This document shows positions 1 through 11,766 of a DNA stretch of 64,000 nucleotides, piece after piece. The DNA comes from Quercus robur (taxonomy: Eukaryota > Streptophyta > Magnoliopsida > Fagales > Fagaceae). Location: positions 22,667,351 through 22,731,350 of the forward strand of contig NC_065544.1 in NCBI RefSeq assembly GCF_932294415.1, read 5' to 3'. How positions within the stretch are numbered: position 1 is the first letter of the stretch; every line of letters begins with the position of its first letter. The translations under genes and the position numbers were made by a program. The notes beneath the pieces were generated by a model. It was not told the origin of the DNA and ran no database searches. It saw only the letters and a program-made list of their open reading frames with translations.

Positions 1-427
1 ATGTTGTAACCATTTGTTATATTAATAAAAGTTATTGTTATTCTACTTCTTGTGTCTTGTTTATATATTTTAATAAGCATAAAAGCGCTGCTCGGCATAA
101 TAGTATAGCATTTGAATCAATAATGACTAAGACCAAAGTAATCCTTAATAAAAAGATGCCACGATAACTTTAAAGAGATTACTATTCAACATAACAATCC
201 GACCAGTGAAGAATGAGACTTATCTTAAAGTTAGCCGTGATGTGTGTTGAATGCTCGATAAGGTGTAGGAAGTACTTGTCCGAGGACATATTACCCCCCG
301 GGTGAATGGCCTCCTTAGGTTGACGATCATTAGGTTATTCCGCCATCTCCATGATACGCGAGCCTTAACCTTTTCCAGTATTTAAACCGAGAAATTTCTT
401 CATTCGGGCAGTTGATTTCCCAAGAAG

Positions 428-930
428 CCTGAGTCCGAGGACTTTGCAAAATCTGGGTTCTGTTCAAGACTTATGCGTTTTGTCTTATGTACTTGACTTT
501 TCTCTTAGGCTTGAATCCGAGACTTGTGTCCGTATTGGTACTTGGTTTTCCCTTTTTAACTTGAGTTCGAGGACCATGCAAGCCTTAGGTTCAGTTCGAG
601 ACTTGTGTCTACGTCAGTACTTGGTTTTCCCTTTTAGCTTGAGTCCGAGGACCATGCAAGCCTCAGGATCTGTCCAAGATCAATGTCCGCATCAGTGCTT
701 GGTTTTCCCTTTTAGCTTGAGTCCGAGGACCATGCAAGCCTTAGGTTCTGTCCGAGACCAATGTCTGCATCAGTACTTGGTTTTCCCTTTTAGCTTGAGT
801 CCGAGGACCATGCAAGCCTTAGGTTCTGTCCGAGACCAATGTCTGCATCAGTACTTGGTTTTCCCTTTTAGCTTGAGTCCGAGGACCATGCAAGCCTTAG
901 GTTCTGTCCAAGACTTTGAGTTCAGATCTT
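428..930 (-). repeat. 78-bp tandem repeat array (about 5 full and 2 degenerate units)
   Basis: Units starting TTGAGTCCGAGGACCATGCA occur at about 561, 639, 717, 795 and 873, an exact 78-bp period, with degenerate units near 428 and 511. The core TCCGAGGACCATGCAAG is shared with the 81-bp array at 2136-4730, so the two arrays have a common origin. The period is a multiple of three, which gives an open frame of 213 codons across it that I regard as spurious. Confidence 0.85.
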
Positions 931-2135
931 CCCTTTCATTGAGCATTTCCCGAGGTGCCAAACAGGGTGTCCCTAGGCCTTCACGCCAAGAACCCGCGGA
1001 TCAAGATACATTTCTGCAAACTCTGGCCACGCAGTACTTCTCTGACGCCCCAGGGATCGAGGCGCGCCTTCACGAGGCTTCTTGAGTCTCTAGACTGCAG
1101 TTGACGTTGGAAGTTGAGCCAAAGCCACTTTGTCTGTAGTGTTCCTTGGGACACCGCGTGAGTTGACTGCCATCATCTTGTCTTTTCAAATAAATAGGAG
1201 GGAGAGAGGGTTGCTTTATATATACACCCATCCTTTTATTTTTCTCTCGTATCACGCTCCCCATATCAGTAGCTCTCCTTTCTCGGCATAACATGTGGAA
1301 AGCGAGGGTTGGGAAGAAAGAACCTTCTCCGCCGCAGAAGCGCCGTGTCCTCATGAGGCTTATAACAGTAAGGTATGGGCACAGGAAGCACAAGTTCAGA
1401 AGAGTACTCCATCTCCACCGAGGGGGAACGGCGTCTCTCCCTCTTTTAGTCAAAATCCGAAGCAGGCTCTGTTCATGCCAGCACTTTGGTATGTCAGAAG
1501 AAAGATTCTCCTCCATCAGCGCCTCTGCTTAGCAGCAGGCGAATATTTAGAGAAAGCCCCTCAGTTTCCCACTCCCTGCATCTTTCCTTCAACGGTGCCA
1601 GGCTCAAGTTGGGTTTCTTTGGCTGCCTGAGTTATGGGCATGTAGGAGCGCGGGGGAAGAATAAGGTCTCGGAGCTGTAGCCAACCTTTCCTCCGACATA
1701 CCTCCTCGGCTTTCTCCAGCTTTCTTGTATTTTTCTTTTTCTTGCTTCTGTAGTAAGCTTTGACGTAGGCTGATTCCAGCTTTTCATTGTACTCTGTACT
1801 ATTTCTTCGTTGTAATAAAAATGGAAGTTGACTTACATGTTTTAAGCGTTGATCTATTGGGCAATACCACTTTGTGAACGAATGTGCTCTATGTATGCGT
1901 TGTTTTGAAAATATTTGTAACAAAGCTATTTTGAAGTATAATCTAACCAACTCTCAACTACCAGTACTATCAGGTATTACATCGATAATTTGTAATAAAT
2001 CGAACTTAGGAAACTGACCGAGATATCAGTTGTGTATTCTGTGATGAGCGCATGAATATCGTCCAAGGCTGATAATTTCTAAGCAATCCATCTGAGCAAT
2101 TGACTGGGACATAGGGGACTCCGATGACGCTTTCT
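931..2135 (-). other. non-coding spacer between the two tandem arrays, with TATA-like site
   Basis: No convincing coding region is present. Minus-strand open frames at 1070-1516 and 1561-1950 have no family signature that I recognise. A TATATATAAAG motif reads on the minus strand at about 1215-1225. It is followed downstream by a pyrimidine-rich tract, the arrangement expected of a promoter. It may be an internal promoter or part of a second, nested LTR. Confidence 0.35.
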
Positions 2136-4730
2136 TGTATTCGGTTTCCCCATAGGCTTCGGTCCGAGGACCATGCAAGGCCTTGGTTCTGTCCATTACT
2201 TATAAGATGTCCTCTTTGTACTTGGTTTCCCCACAGGCTTGGGTCCGAGGACCATGCAAGGCCTTGGTTCTGTCCATTACTTATAAGAGTTCTTCGTTGT
2301 ACTTGGTTTCCCCAGAGGCTTGGGTCCGAGGACCATGCAAGGCCTTGGTTCTGTCCATTACTTATAAGATGTCCTCTTTGTACTTGGTTTCCCCACAGGC
2401 TTGGGTCCGAGGACCATGCAAGGCCTTGGTTCTGTCCATTACTTATAAGATGTCTTCGTTGTACTTGGTTTCCCCAGAGGCTTGGGTCCGAGGACCATGC
2501 AAGGCCTTGGTTCTGTCCATTACTTATAAGATGTCCTCTTTGTACTTGGTTTCCCCACAGGCTTGGGTCCGAGGACCATGCAAGGCCTTGGTTCTGTCCA
2601 TTACTTATAAGAGTTCTTCGTTGTACTTGGTTTCCCCAGAGGCTTGGGTCCGAGGACCATGCAAGGCCTTGGTTCTGTCCATTACTTATAAGATGTCCTC
2701 TTTGTACTTGGTTTCCCCACAGGCTTGGGTCCGAGGACCATGCAAGGCCTTGGTTCTGTCCATTACTTATAAGAGTTCTTCTTTGTACTTGGTTTCCCCA
2801 GAGGCTTGGGTCCGAGGACCATGCAAGGCCTTGGTTCTGTCCATTACTTATAAGATGTCCTCTTTGTACTTGGTTTCCCCACAGGCTTGGGTCCGAGGAC
2901 CATGCAAGGCCTTGGTTCTGTCCATTACTTATAAGAGTTCTTCGTTGTACTTGGTTTCCCCAGAGGCTTGGGTCCGAGGACCATGCAAGGCCTTGGTTCT
3001 GTCCATTACTTTTAAGATGTCCTCTTTGTACTTGGTTTCCCCACAGGCTTGGGTCCGAGGACCATGCAAGGCCTTGGTTCTGTCCATTACTTATAAGAGT
3101 TCTTCGTTGTACTTGGTTTCCCCACAGGCTTGGGTCCGAGGACCATGCAAGGCCTTGGTTCTGTCCATTACTTTTAAGATGTCCTCTTTGTACTTGGTTT
3201 CCCCACAGGCTTGGGTCCGAGGACCATGCAAGGCCTTGGTTCTGTCCATTACTTATAAGAGTTCTTCGTTGTACTTGGTTTCCCCACAGGCTTGGGTCCG
3301 AGGACCATGCAAGGCCTTGGTTCTATCCATTACTTTTAAGATGTCCTCTTTGTACTTGGTTTCCCCACAGGCTTGGGTCCGAGGACCATGCAAGGCCTTG
3401 GTTCTGTCCATTACTTATAAGAGTTCTTCGTTGTACTTGGTTTCCCCACAGGCTTGGGTCCGAGGACCATGCAAGGCCTTGGTTCTGTCCATTACTTTTA
3501 AGATGTCCTCTTTGTACTTGGTTTCCCCACAGGCTTGGGTCCGAGGACCATGCAAGGCCTTGGTTCTGTCCATTACTTATAAGATGTCGTCGTTGTACTT
3601 GGTTTCCCCACAGGCTTGGGTCCGAGGACCATGCAAGGCCTTGGTTCTGTCCATTACTTATAAGAGTTCTTCGTTGTACTTGGTTTCCCCAGAGGCTTGG
3701 GTCCGAGGACCATGCAAGGCCTTGGTTCTGTCCATTACTTATAAGATGTCCTCTTTGTACTTGGTTTCCCCACAGGCTTGGGTCCGAGGACCATGCAAGG
3801 CCTTGGTTCTGTCCATTACTTATAAGAGTTCTTCGCTGTACTTGGTTTCCCCACAGGCTTGGGTCCGAGGACCATGCAAGGCCTTGGTTCTGTCCATTAC
3901 TTTTAAGATGTCCTCTTTGTACTTGGTTTCCCCACAGGCTTGGGTCCGAGGACCATGCAAGGCCTTGGTTCTGTCCATTACTTATAAGAGTTCTTCGTTG
4001 TACTTGGTTTCCCCACAGGCTTGGGTCCGAGGACCATGCAAGGCCTTGGTTCTGTCCATTACTTTTAAGATGTCCTCTTTGTACTTGGTTTCCCCAGAGG
4101 CTTGGGTCCGAGGACCATGCAAGGCCTTGGTTCTGTCCATTACTTATAAGAGTTCTTCGTTGTACTTGGTTTCCCCACAGGCTTGGGTCCGAGGACCATG
4201 CAAGGCCTTGGTTCTGTCCATTACTTTTAAGATGTCCTCTTTGTACTTGGTTTCCCCACAGGCTTGGGTCCGAGGACCATGCAAGGCCTTGGTTCTGTCC
4301 ATTACTTATAAGATGTCCTCTTTGTACTTGGTTTCCCCACAGGCTTGGGTCCGAGGACCATGCAAGGCCTTGGTTCTGTCCATTACTTATAAGAGTTCTT
4401 CGTTGTACTTGGTTTCCCCAGAGGCTTGGGTCCGAGGACCATGCAAGGCCTTGGTTCTGTCCATTACTTATAAGATGTCCTCTTTGTACTTGGTTTCCCC
4501 ACAGGCTTGGGTCCGAGGACCATGCAAGGCCTTGGTTCTGTCCATTACTTATAAGAGTTCTTCGCTGTACTTGGTTTCCCCACAGGCTTGGGTCCGAGGA
4601 CCATGCAAGGCCTTGGTTCTGTCCATTACTTTTAAGATGTCCTCTTTGTACTTGGTTTCCCCACAGGCTTGGGTCCGAGGACCATGCAAGGCCTTGGTTC
4701 TGTCCATTACTTATAAGAGTTCTTCGTTGT
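2136..4730 (-). repeat. 81-bp tandem repeat array, about 32 copies, with 162-bp higher-order pattern
   Basis: Every unit contains GGTCCGAGGACCATGCAAGG, then a CTTGGTTCTGTCC segment, a TTACTTATAAGA segment and a TACTTGGTTTCCCC segment. Two unit types alternate over much of the array: one has GATGTCCTCTTTG after the TATAAG and the other GAGTTCTTCGTTG, giving a 162-bp higher-order repeat. Smaller variants (CACAGG or AGAGG before the core, TTATAAG or TTTTAAG) also come in blocks, indicating repeated unequal exchange. 81 is divisible by three and the unit has no stop in two plus-strand frames, so 869- and 856-codon open frames run through the array; they carry no known domain. Confidence 0.95.
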
Positions 4731-4973
4731 TGATAGTCTTTTCTCTATACTGACTTATTCCTTGAAGGTCAGCCCCTAGACCAGAGAGGGAAGAGTTGGC
4801 TCGAGGCCGCAAGCCCCTAGAGCTGTCCACTCCGTTGGCAGTGCACGGCGCAGCTCCTAGCGGTGGCTCATGGCGGAGTAACAACCGTACGTCGCCGGGA
4901 ATGGGAAAAACCCGTGAGCCTCTGTTTGCTGGAGAGCTGACTCGTGCGCCACCCGTGCCAACGCGCAAGCCCT

Positions 4974-4991
4974 TTCCCACAGACGGCGCCA
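4974..4991 (-). other. retroelement primer-binding site
   Basis: On the minus strand the LTR ends in CCCTACA, then two bases, then TGGCGCCGTCTGTGGGAA. TGGCGCC-type sequences just inside the 5' LTR are the usual tRNA primer-binding sites of plant Ty3/gypsy elements. Position and orientation agree with the LTR call at 4994-5758. Confidence 0.7.
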
Positions 4992-4993
4992 AT

Positions 4994-5758
4994 TGTAGGG
5001 ACACAAAATCTTCAGCGGCCCATCAACGTTGTTGGGCTCGCGCAAGGATTATCCCTCACAATGATATTTGTAGAGAGTGGGCTTAACAAAAGGCCAGCGT
5101 TGGGTCGCGGGGCGGCATCTCGGGCCGGACTACAGGCATACCGACATGAGGAAGAGCTTCGGGCTGGATATTCAGGCCCTTCAATCTTGTATCTAGGAGG
5201 ATTTGGCTCCTCGGATATAATCCGAGGCGTGAGGGCGCTGTTCCCGGTCACCCATCGGTGGGATTTTAGGTGATGTCCGGCGTGTCTTATCCAGACCCTC
5301 ACTTTCATCAAGTCTTTCTCCAGAAGCCAGATGGGAGTCCCCCCTTTTTTTTTTGTCACATAACATTCTCTTTTATACTAGCCTACGTTAGTTGTCCTTC
5401 GTCCACGTGTAGGGTCGATCTTTCCGGGACAGATATCCGTCCCATCAGTCTAATCCCAAATTTGCTGTAGATGATCCATAAAGCCTAAAATCCCGGCTCT
5501 GTTAGGGGCAGTGTTATGTCAAGGAAGGGTATTAAGGACTATTTCCATGAGATATTTTCTGACCTCTCAAGCTCGCCTGTATCCCATTTTCATCAGTGGG
5601 GTTCTGGGCTTTCCGAGGACGGAGTGGTCCTCGGACGTGTCTTTGAGCCATATCGAGCTCACTACTTTCGGGCTTGGGACCTGGCCTCCTTTAGTTTGGG
5701 GGCCTGTGGATTCCCTATAAATGAGCGAGCCGGGCCCGTAGATTCTTGGGCCCTCACA
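4994..5758 (-). mobile_element. 5' LTR of the gypsy-type element
   Basis: The 765-bp segment begins TGTGAGGGCCC and ends CCCTACA on the minus strand, the TG...CA ends expected of an LTR. A TATA box (TATAAAAG, plus positions 5370-5377 reversed) sits mid-LTR as for a U3/R border, and GTCCGAGGAC-type motifs occur in U3. Low AT content compared with the flank after 5758 supports the outer edge. The second LTR lies outside the window, so the target duplication cannot be tested. Confidence 0.7.
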
Positions 5759-7987
5759 AATTATATTTAGAAACATTTATTGAAAAGATGATAAAACATT
5801 AAATATTGTTGATCACTATTTATATTTCCAATGAAAAGTTATGTTAAAATTTTTTTATTATAGTTTATTAACAATTTCTGATATAAGTTAACATGACTCT
5901 TCTTTTAAAAATGAATGTTAATTAAGTAACTCTGCTATATATTCGTTTGGCAACAAATTTTTGCTAACTTATTTCACTAATCAGTTTATTTTTGCTACTA
6001 TTTATGGATCCTATTACATTTTTTGGTCCTATTACATTTTTTGGTACTATTCATGGATTCTACTATATTATTTTAGCCAATTTTTACCCTTATCTACGGT
6101 ACTTTTAGTAAAAAATTTTCAATTCCAGTAAAATAAACGGATCCCAAACGGACCAATTTTTTTTACCACTTGTGTTCACTTTGAATTTGACAATTACCTA
6201 CGTTTAACTACAGTATTTTTAGCAAAAAAATTTTGATTTCAACAATTACTACCAATTTATAGGTCCTATTATATTTTTTGGTACTATTTATGAGTCTCAC
6301 TGTACTATTTTAGCCAATTTTTACCTTTAACTACAGTATTTTTAGCAAAAAAATTTCAATTTCAACAAAATAAGCGGATCCTAAACCGACCCTAATATAT
6401 ATTCAAAAAAATCTGCACCTTTTTGCTGAATAAAAAAGTCTGCACCTTGATCTTTCTGACGACTCTTCTTTTAAAAATGAATGTTACTCAAGTAACTCGG
6501 CTATCACCGTGATCTTTCTACCATAAAGTCCAATTATGAGTGTCTGAACTCTGATATCAAATCCAATATTTTTACGGTAAATCTAAAACTTTAATCCCAA
6601 TTTTTTTTACCCTTGCATTTATTTTGAATCGGAAAATTACTTACATTTAACAAAAGTATTTTCAGCAAAAAAATTTTAATTTCAACAATATAAACGGATC
6701 TCAAACAAACCTTAATACATATTTAAAAAAATATACACTTTTTTTTTTTTTTGCTGAATAAAAAAGTCTGCATCTTGATCTTCCTGATGACTCTTCTTTA
6801 AAAAATGAATGTTACTCTAGTAACTCGGCTATCACCTTGATCTTTCTACCACAAAGTCCATTTATGAGTCTCTGAACTCTGATATTAAATCTAATATTTT
6901 TACAGCAAATCTAAAACTTTAACCCCAATTTTTTTTACCCCTTGCATTCACTTTGAATCTGACAATTACTTACGTTTTTTTATCATGAAATCTGACAACT
7001 TACGTAACAACACATGCGACCAAATAAAGTATTTAATTTTAACCTTTTGCAGAATCAAAATCAAAGAACAATCCCAACACCCATCACCTCTTATCCAATT
7101 TGCCATTATATCCCATTATCACATAATCCAAACTTTCTGTACCTCGTGTCTTTTTATGTAACCCTGTACATCTCAAAGCAAAAAGCAAAGAATTCATAAA
7201 CAACAAAACAAAAACGAAAGGCCTGCTTTAATAATAAGATTCAATTCATCACCAAAAAAAAAAAAAAAAAAAAGAAGATTCAATTCATGTGGTAAATAAA
7301 ATGGTTTATATATATATATATATATATATCGCATGCATGCTTTTCATGTGACTAATAAATAAAAAGATGAAAAAACATTTTGCAGTTATGGTACAGAGTA
7401 CAGACCGACGTATTTATCAATGAACACATGGATGATATTGGAGGAAGGGTTTCTGTACGCACGTGTCCAGGGTGGGCCATGGAGTAGCTACTTTAACACA
7501 TTGACACGTGCGAAAATGAAGCTTATCCGACAATGCACGGGACTTAGAACATTATTTTGAGAGGCCTCGGAGTTTAGGACCAGAGCCTGTCGCCGTGTAC
7601 GTGTGCCGACGCTGTCTCTTTCAACAACCTGAAACAATTTTTTTTTTCTTTTATTTTAAGCTCGAGAGCTACTATATAAATCAATTGGTTTCTTAAACTG
7701 ATAATAAATAGTATAATTATTTGATATAGACTCTATAAGTTAAAATTATATAATTTTCTTTTAGATATTTTAAATTTATTTGGTGAGTACAATACTGCAA
7801 ATTACAACTATAGTTTACGGGTTAACAATATAGGCAATTCATAAGTATAGTGTAATTATTAGAATTTTCAATTAAATTTAAATGTATAGTTGAATTGAAT
7901 AAATTTATATTAATCCATATTTAATATGCAGTAGCTAAATAGTGGCTGAAGAAGTTGAACACCAACTTTCTTTTTAGAGAAACACTC
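5759..7987. other. AT-rich gene-free region with degenerate MITE-like repeats
   Basis: No gene is seen. The segment 5941-6154 has ends ATTCGTTTGG and CCAAACGGACC and looks like a small TIR element; its internal sequence reappears at about 6160-6400. Two direct copies of a repeat of roughly 190-330 bp start at about 6463 and 6797, recognisable by GTAACTCGGCTATCACC. Simple repeats include an A-run at 7253-7273 and (TA)n at about 7309-7330. Confidence 0.6.
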
Positions 7988-7990
7988 TTA

Positions 7991-8216
7991 AAACTTGTTT
8001 GGATACTGTTTATTGCTAAAAACTGAAAACGTTGTAGTAAAATAATTTTTAAATGTGAGAATAGTGTCGTGGAATCCAATTTATAATTTTGTTAAAATTT
8101 ATACTTATGGGTCCCGTAAACTTTGAAACTTTATTAAAATTTATACTTACAGGTCCCGTAAACAATGCACTAGACCAAAAAAAAGCAGACATGCATTCTG
8201 CTATCCAAACCTAGCC
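7991..8216. mobile_element. Tourist-like MITE (PIF/Harbinger type)
   Basis: A 226-bp segment is bounded by TTA at 7988-7990 and 8217-8219. Its ends are related inverted repeats: TTGTTTGGATAC at the left and GCTATCCAAACC at the right. A 3-bp TTA target duplication and a GTTTGGATA terminus are typical of Tourist-type MITEs. It has no coding capacity. The MITE inside the ABCG pseudogene (53907-54203) has similar ends. Confidence 0.65.
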
Positions 8217-8248
<32 letters not shown>

Positions 8249-9999
8249 TTTTCACAATAATTGAGACAGTAAGTGGACAATTTGCTCAACAGTATCAGTT
8301 AATATTTAATACAAACTTTTTATTTTGGCTAGTAATTTGAGAGCAAAAAGAAGAGATAGAGTACCATGCCTATAAACAAAAGTTCAAAAAAAAAGTGAAT
8401 ATATGACAAGTTGGCTCAATGCCACTTTAGAACCTCACCCTTTTTTATTTGTCAAAGGTTAGAAGTAGGACCTTCACCATATATATATATATTATAAGAA
8501 TATATGAAGAGAATGTTCTTCTAAAAAAGAAGGAAGAGAATGTAGTGTACGTACTGTTTGTACACAAGAACACAGCAACAAAAATGCTTAACAAGGGCAA
8601 TCACAACAGTTTGAGAAAATTGGCTAACATGACAATCACAACAATTGCGTGGAGATTTTGGAATTTTTTTATCTTTTTCATGTTGCCATGTTTGATGAAT
8701 AAATTGAAACTCTACTGTGACCCTGAAAAGATTTATGAAACCGAAAAAGAAAAAGGCGTAAGAATTAAAGCACACTAAAATAATACGTCAAAGTTCAAAC
8801 CATGTAAAAGTAGGTCACGTGTGGCTCTATTCACACAGTCGGCACCGGCCCACATTCCCCACTAGTTTGCCTGTGAATTACACATGTAGACTATGTAGTA
8901 GCCCAATGAAAAGGATAATTTAGTATTAAAATATAGAGGTAGTGTCTGATTTTATATGTGACAATTAAATCTCTTTCGCTTAATAAAAGGGTACAATACC
9001 TTGGAAAAAATATACCCTATATTGGGTATGTATATGTTTTCTCTCTCACAACTGGTGGGTTTTATTGAGGAGTGAGACTCACCAATTGTGAGAGAGGAGA
9101 AGCATTATCTGATGTGGGTGTACTTTCTCAATATCTTGAGGTTGGAAGTTATTAACAGAATTGTTATAATTAATGACTAAAGTTGGCCTCAATTATGGTT
9201 TATAGATCATTCATGCATGCTGATATTGAAAATTGAAAATCCAAAGCCAATGGCTTCATGTTGTAGTGCCCTATGAATTCTTAGAGAGTGGTTTAATGAG
9301 AGAAGGTTTATGTGTGAAAGTAAGTGTGCTAGAAAATGATAGAATAGCATACATGTCAATTGTTATATTATCAAATTCCGACAAAAACAAATAAAACAGA
9401 CACAAAACTAAAGCATAATAAGTTAGATATCACTCAAAACCATGGGTTACCTAACCTTCACATGTATTATAGGAAACACACCTATATAGGTCTTCACATG
9501 TATTATAGAAAACACACAAAGATTATACTTGTACTTGTCAAAAAAATGTCAATCATACAAATCTTTTCATAATTTGTGTTTATAAAAATCCCTTCTATTT
9601 TGTACATAATTTCTGTTTTTTTTTAATTAATTAATTTTTTTTATTTCACTGTTTGGTTTATTTGTGATATTTTTGCAGGAAGTGTTTTTTTTTTTTTAAT
9701 TAATATCTTTCTTACTTATCTAATTTTTTTTTCCATAATTTATTGAAATGATACTTTTTTTTTTTAATAACAAACAAAAAAAAGGTCAATTTCGAGTGCC
9801 TTGCATTCAAAGTTTCAAACCAAAGCCAATCTCTAATTACCCATTGCCCAAACCCCGCTTGTAGTGTCTCAACTTGTTAACCACGAGCTACACCCGTGAA
9901 AGCTAGTCTTCTCCAAGATTTTCTTCAAACCAGAGTCTGCCTAGGCAATCCACTCCCTCCCCCTGTCAACAAGAGCAGATGGTTACCCTCAACATGGCC
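8217..9999. other. AT-rich gene-free region
   Basis: It holds a (TA)n run at about 8219-8240 and scattered homopolymers. A 17-bp inverted repeat with one mismatch lies at 9041-9057 and 9080-9096 (CTCTCTCACAAYTGGTG), and a roughly 38-bp direct repeat at about 9456-9520 (CTTCACATGTATTATAG). Open frames at 8449-8778 and 9360-9572 have no recognisable features. Confidence 0.55.
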
Positions 10000-10245
10000 A
10001 CCGTGTTTGATGAAATATGGTACCCGAGGAATCAAGTCCTGTATTAAGATAGAAAAATTGACATATTGAAATCAATCAGGCAAGTCCACCATAAAATTTT
10101 AAGTTTCAAAGTTCTCTTCTTAAGTTGTTGCTTTCGTTGGGTCAAGAGAGATGACAATTCGACTGCTCATGTAGCTGCAAAGCTTTCTCTAAGTTATAAA
10201 GTGTCTTTTTGTTTCAATAAGAACAATCTACCAAATTCTTCTTAA
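10000..10245 (+). pseudogene. LINE C-terminal / RNase H relic
   Basis: One frame reads from 10000 to a stop at 10243-10245, with a single internal stop at about 10048. It contains FDEIWYPRNQVL near the start, which resembles the zf-RVT/linker part of plant LINEs, and RWVKRDDNSTAHVAAKLSL near the end, which matches the C-terminal part of the RNase H-like domain (HVAAKL). The end also resembles 20013-20393 closely. The start of the RNase H domain is missing, so this is an internally deleted relic. Confidence 0.6.
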
Positions 10246-11551
10246 TAAGAGAATAATACTAAATCACTTAATTCACAAGTGCATTAGCATTGGAGGTGTA
10301 GAAACCTTTTGATTGCTATTTTACCAACCAATACATTAAAAGAGGGCTTTACTCAGATATGGGTACTTAAAATTTTTTTGCCAATTGTGGACAGTAAGGT
10401 TGTACATATACAATCCTATGGTTTATGGGTTATAAAAATAAAAACACATATTTTAATAGAGTGAGAGAGGAAAAGAAGGAAGAGAGAGATGGGAGAGAAG
10501 AGAAATAATTGATTTATTTATATTATTTTAATTAGTTATATGTAAAAATAAAAATTGAGATTTTGAGTGAGTTGTAGAATAAGATAATAAAATAAATAAA
10601 GTAGGTTTTTTTTTTTTTTTTAGAAAGAATAAAATAGGTTTTGAATATATATATTAGACACTTTTTTTTTTTTTTTGAGAATGATATTAGACACTTTTTT
10701 ACATCATCAAATACTAGTGTTTTAATAATATTAATATTAACAATACAATAAATGAATTAGGGTCAATTATCACTTTATGGATCCAGTATTACTCCTATTT
10801 TAAGTTTTTAACATTTATGAGAAAATTACTTCTATTATTTCTCTAGATTATTATTATTATTATTATTTTAAATTCCCCCAAGCTTTTAAAATTTTTTTTT
10901 TTTATACCTCAATCTCTAGATTCTTCCTACCCCAAAAGCTAAAGGCCACTACCACCATACGTTTTTTTTGCTGAATTAAAAAAGAGTCTTTGGGGTTGGC
11001 TCATCTACCTCACATTATGTAACAACAACAAATAATATTACGTGTATTATATGAATTTTGTACCTCATATTATATGACAACAATAAATAATATCACGTGT
11101 ATCATATGAATTTTGTTGAGACTATCATTCGTACAGCTTCTTTTTTTAATGCAAAATAAAATAATTTTACGTGTATCATATGAATTTTGTTGGGACTATC
11201 TTTCGTACAGCTCCTTTTTTTAATGCAAAATAAAAATGCTTGCTATCATGCCACACCATACCTCGGTTTATGCATTGGTGCTTCATTATTGTTCCCCTAT
11301 ATATATAATACAATTTCAAAAAAAAAGGTGACGTAAGAATCACAAAAGCCTGCGGTGTGGCCCCTAAGGTGGCTCACAGGTAGAGTTTAGGGAACACAGC
11401 TTCTTCATCTTCAGGACTCAGGACTCAGGAGTAAAGAAGAGTTGAGGCCCCTAGGGAGGAATCAGTAGTTTTCTGTGTACTATTTTTTAAATCCACTAGC
11501 CCATCCATCATGCGTGACTATATTAATTCATTTTATAATCCACTTCCCTCG
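10246..11551. other. AT-rich gene-free region with 74-bp tandem duplication
   Basis: No gene is seen. Two copies of a 74-bp unit (CGTGTATCATATGAATTTTG and following bases) lie at about 11096-11169 and 11170-11240, with a partial third copy near 11041. Homopolymer T and A tracts are frequent. Confidence 0.6.
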
Positions 11552-11766
11552 AACTTTGTACCCCCTAACCCTTTAGCTTATGTCATCACTTATCAACTCT
11601 ATCTTGGGCCCCACACTCCTCCTACTCTTGGCCCCTCCAATTATGCACCTTCTTCCACGATATTCAAATTCAATACTTAAATCTTATTACCCTAATTTAA
11701 AATAATAATAAAAAAACATAAACCCTATCTCCTATAAAATAAATAAAATACATTTAACACATCTAA
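11552..11766. repeat. 215-bp direct repeat, left copy
   Basis: This 215-bp stretch, from AACTTTGTACCCC to ACACATCTAA, is repeated at 13130-13344 with no difference that I can find by eye. The two copies abut the left and right ends of the TIR element at 11767-13129. Confidence 0.9.

Larger units (their letters stand above)
1..5758 (-). mobile_element. Ty3/gypsy-type LTR retroelement, 5' part, truncated by left window edge
   Basis: A minus-strand element is inferred from an LTR at 4994-5758, a primer-binding site directly inside it (4974-4991), and a long non-coding leader full of tandem repeats reaching leftwards. No gag or pol reading frame and no second LTR are seen, so the coding part, if any, lies left of the window; alternatively this is a non-autonomous (LARD-like) element. 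The motif CCGAGGA recurs in the LTR, the 81-bp array and the 78-bp array, tying the parts together. Family assignment to gypsy rests on the TGGCGCC-type primer site only. Confidence 0.6.

Noticed and set aside
444-1085. 213-codon open frame over the 78-bp array
   Set aside because: Repeat-driven and lacking any family signature.
2136-4730. CRISPR-like array
   Set aside because: The units are contiguous 81-bp repeats with no unique spacers, in a plant nuclear sequence.
2124-4753. Two overlapping open frames of 869 and 856 codons
   Set aside because: They exist only because the 81-bp unit is a multiple of three without stops in two frames. The peptides are pure repeats with no known domain, on the strand opposite to the retroelement.
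8449-8778. Possible small gene
   Set aside because: AT-rich, no recognisable domain, no promoter or splice context.
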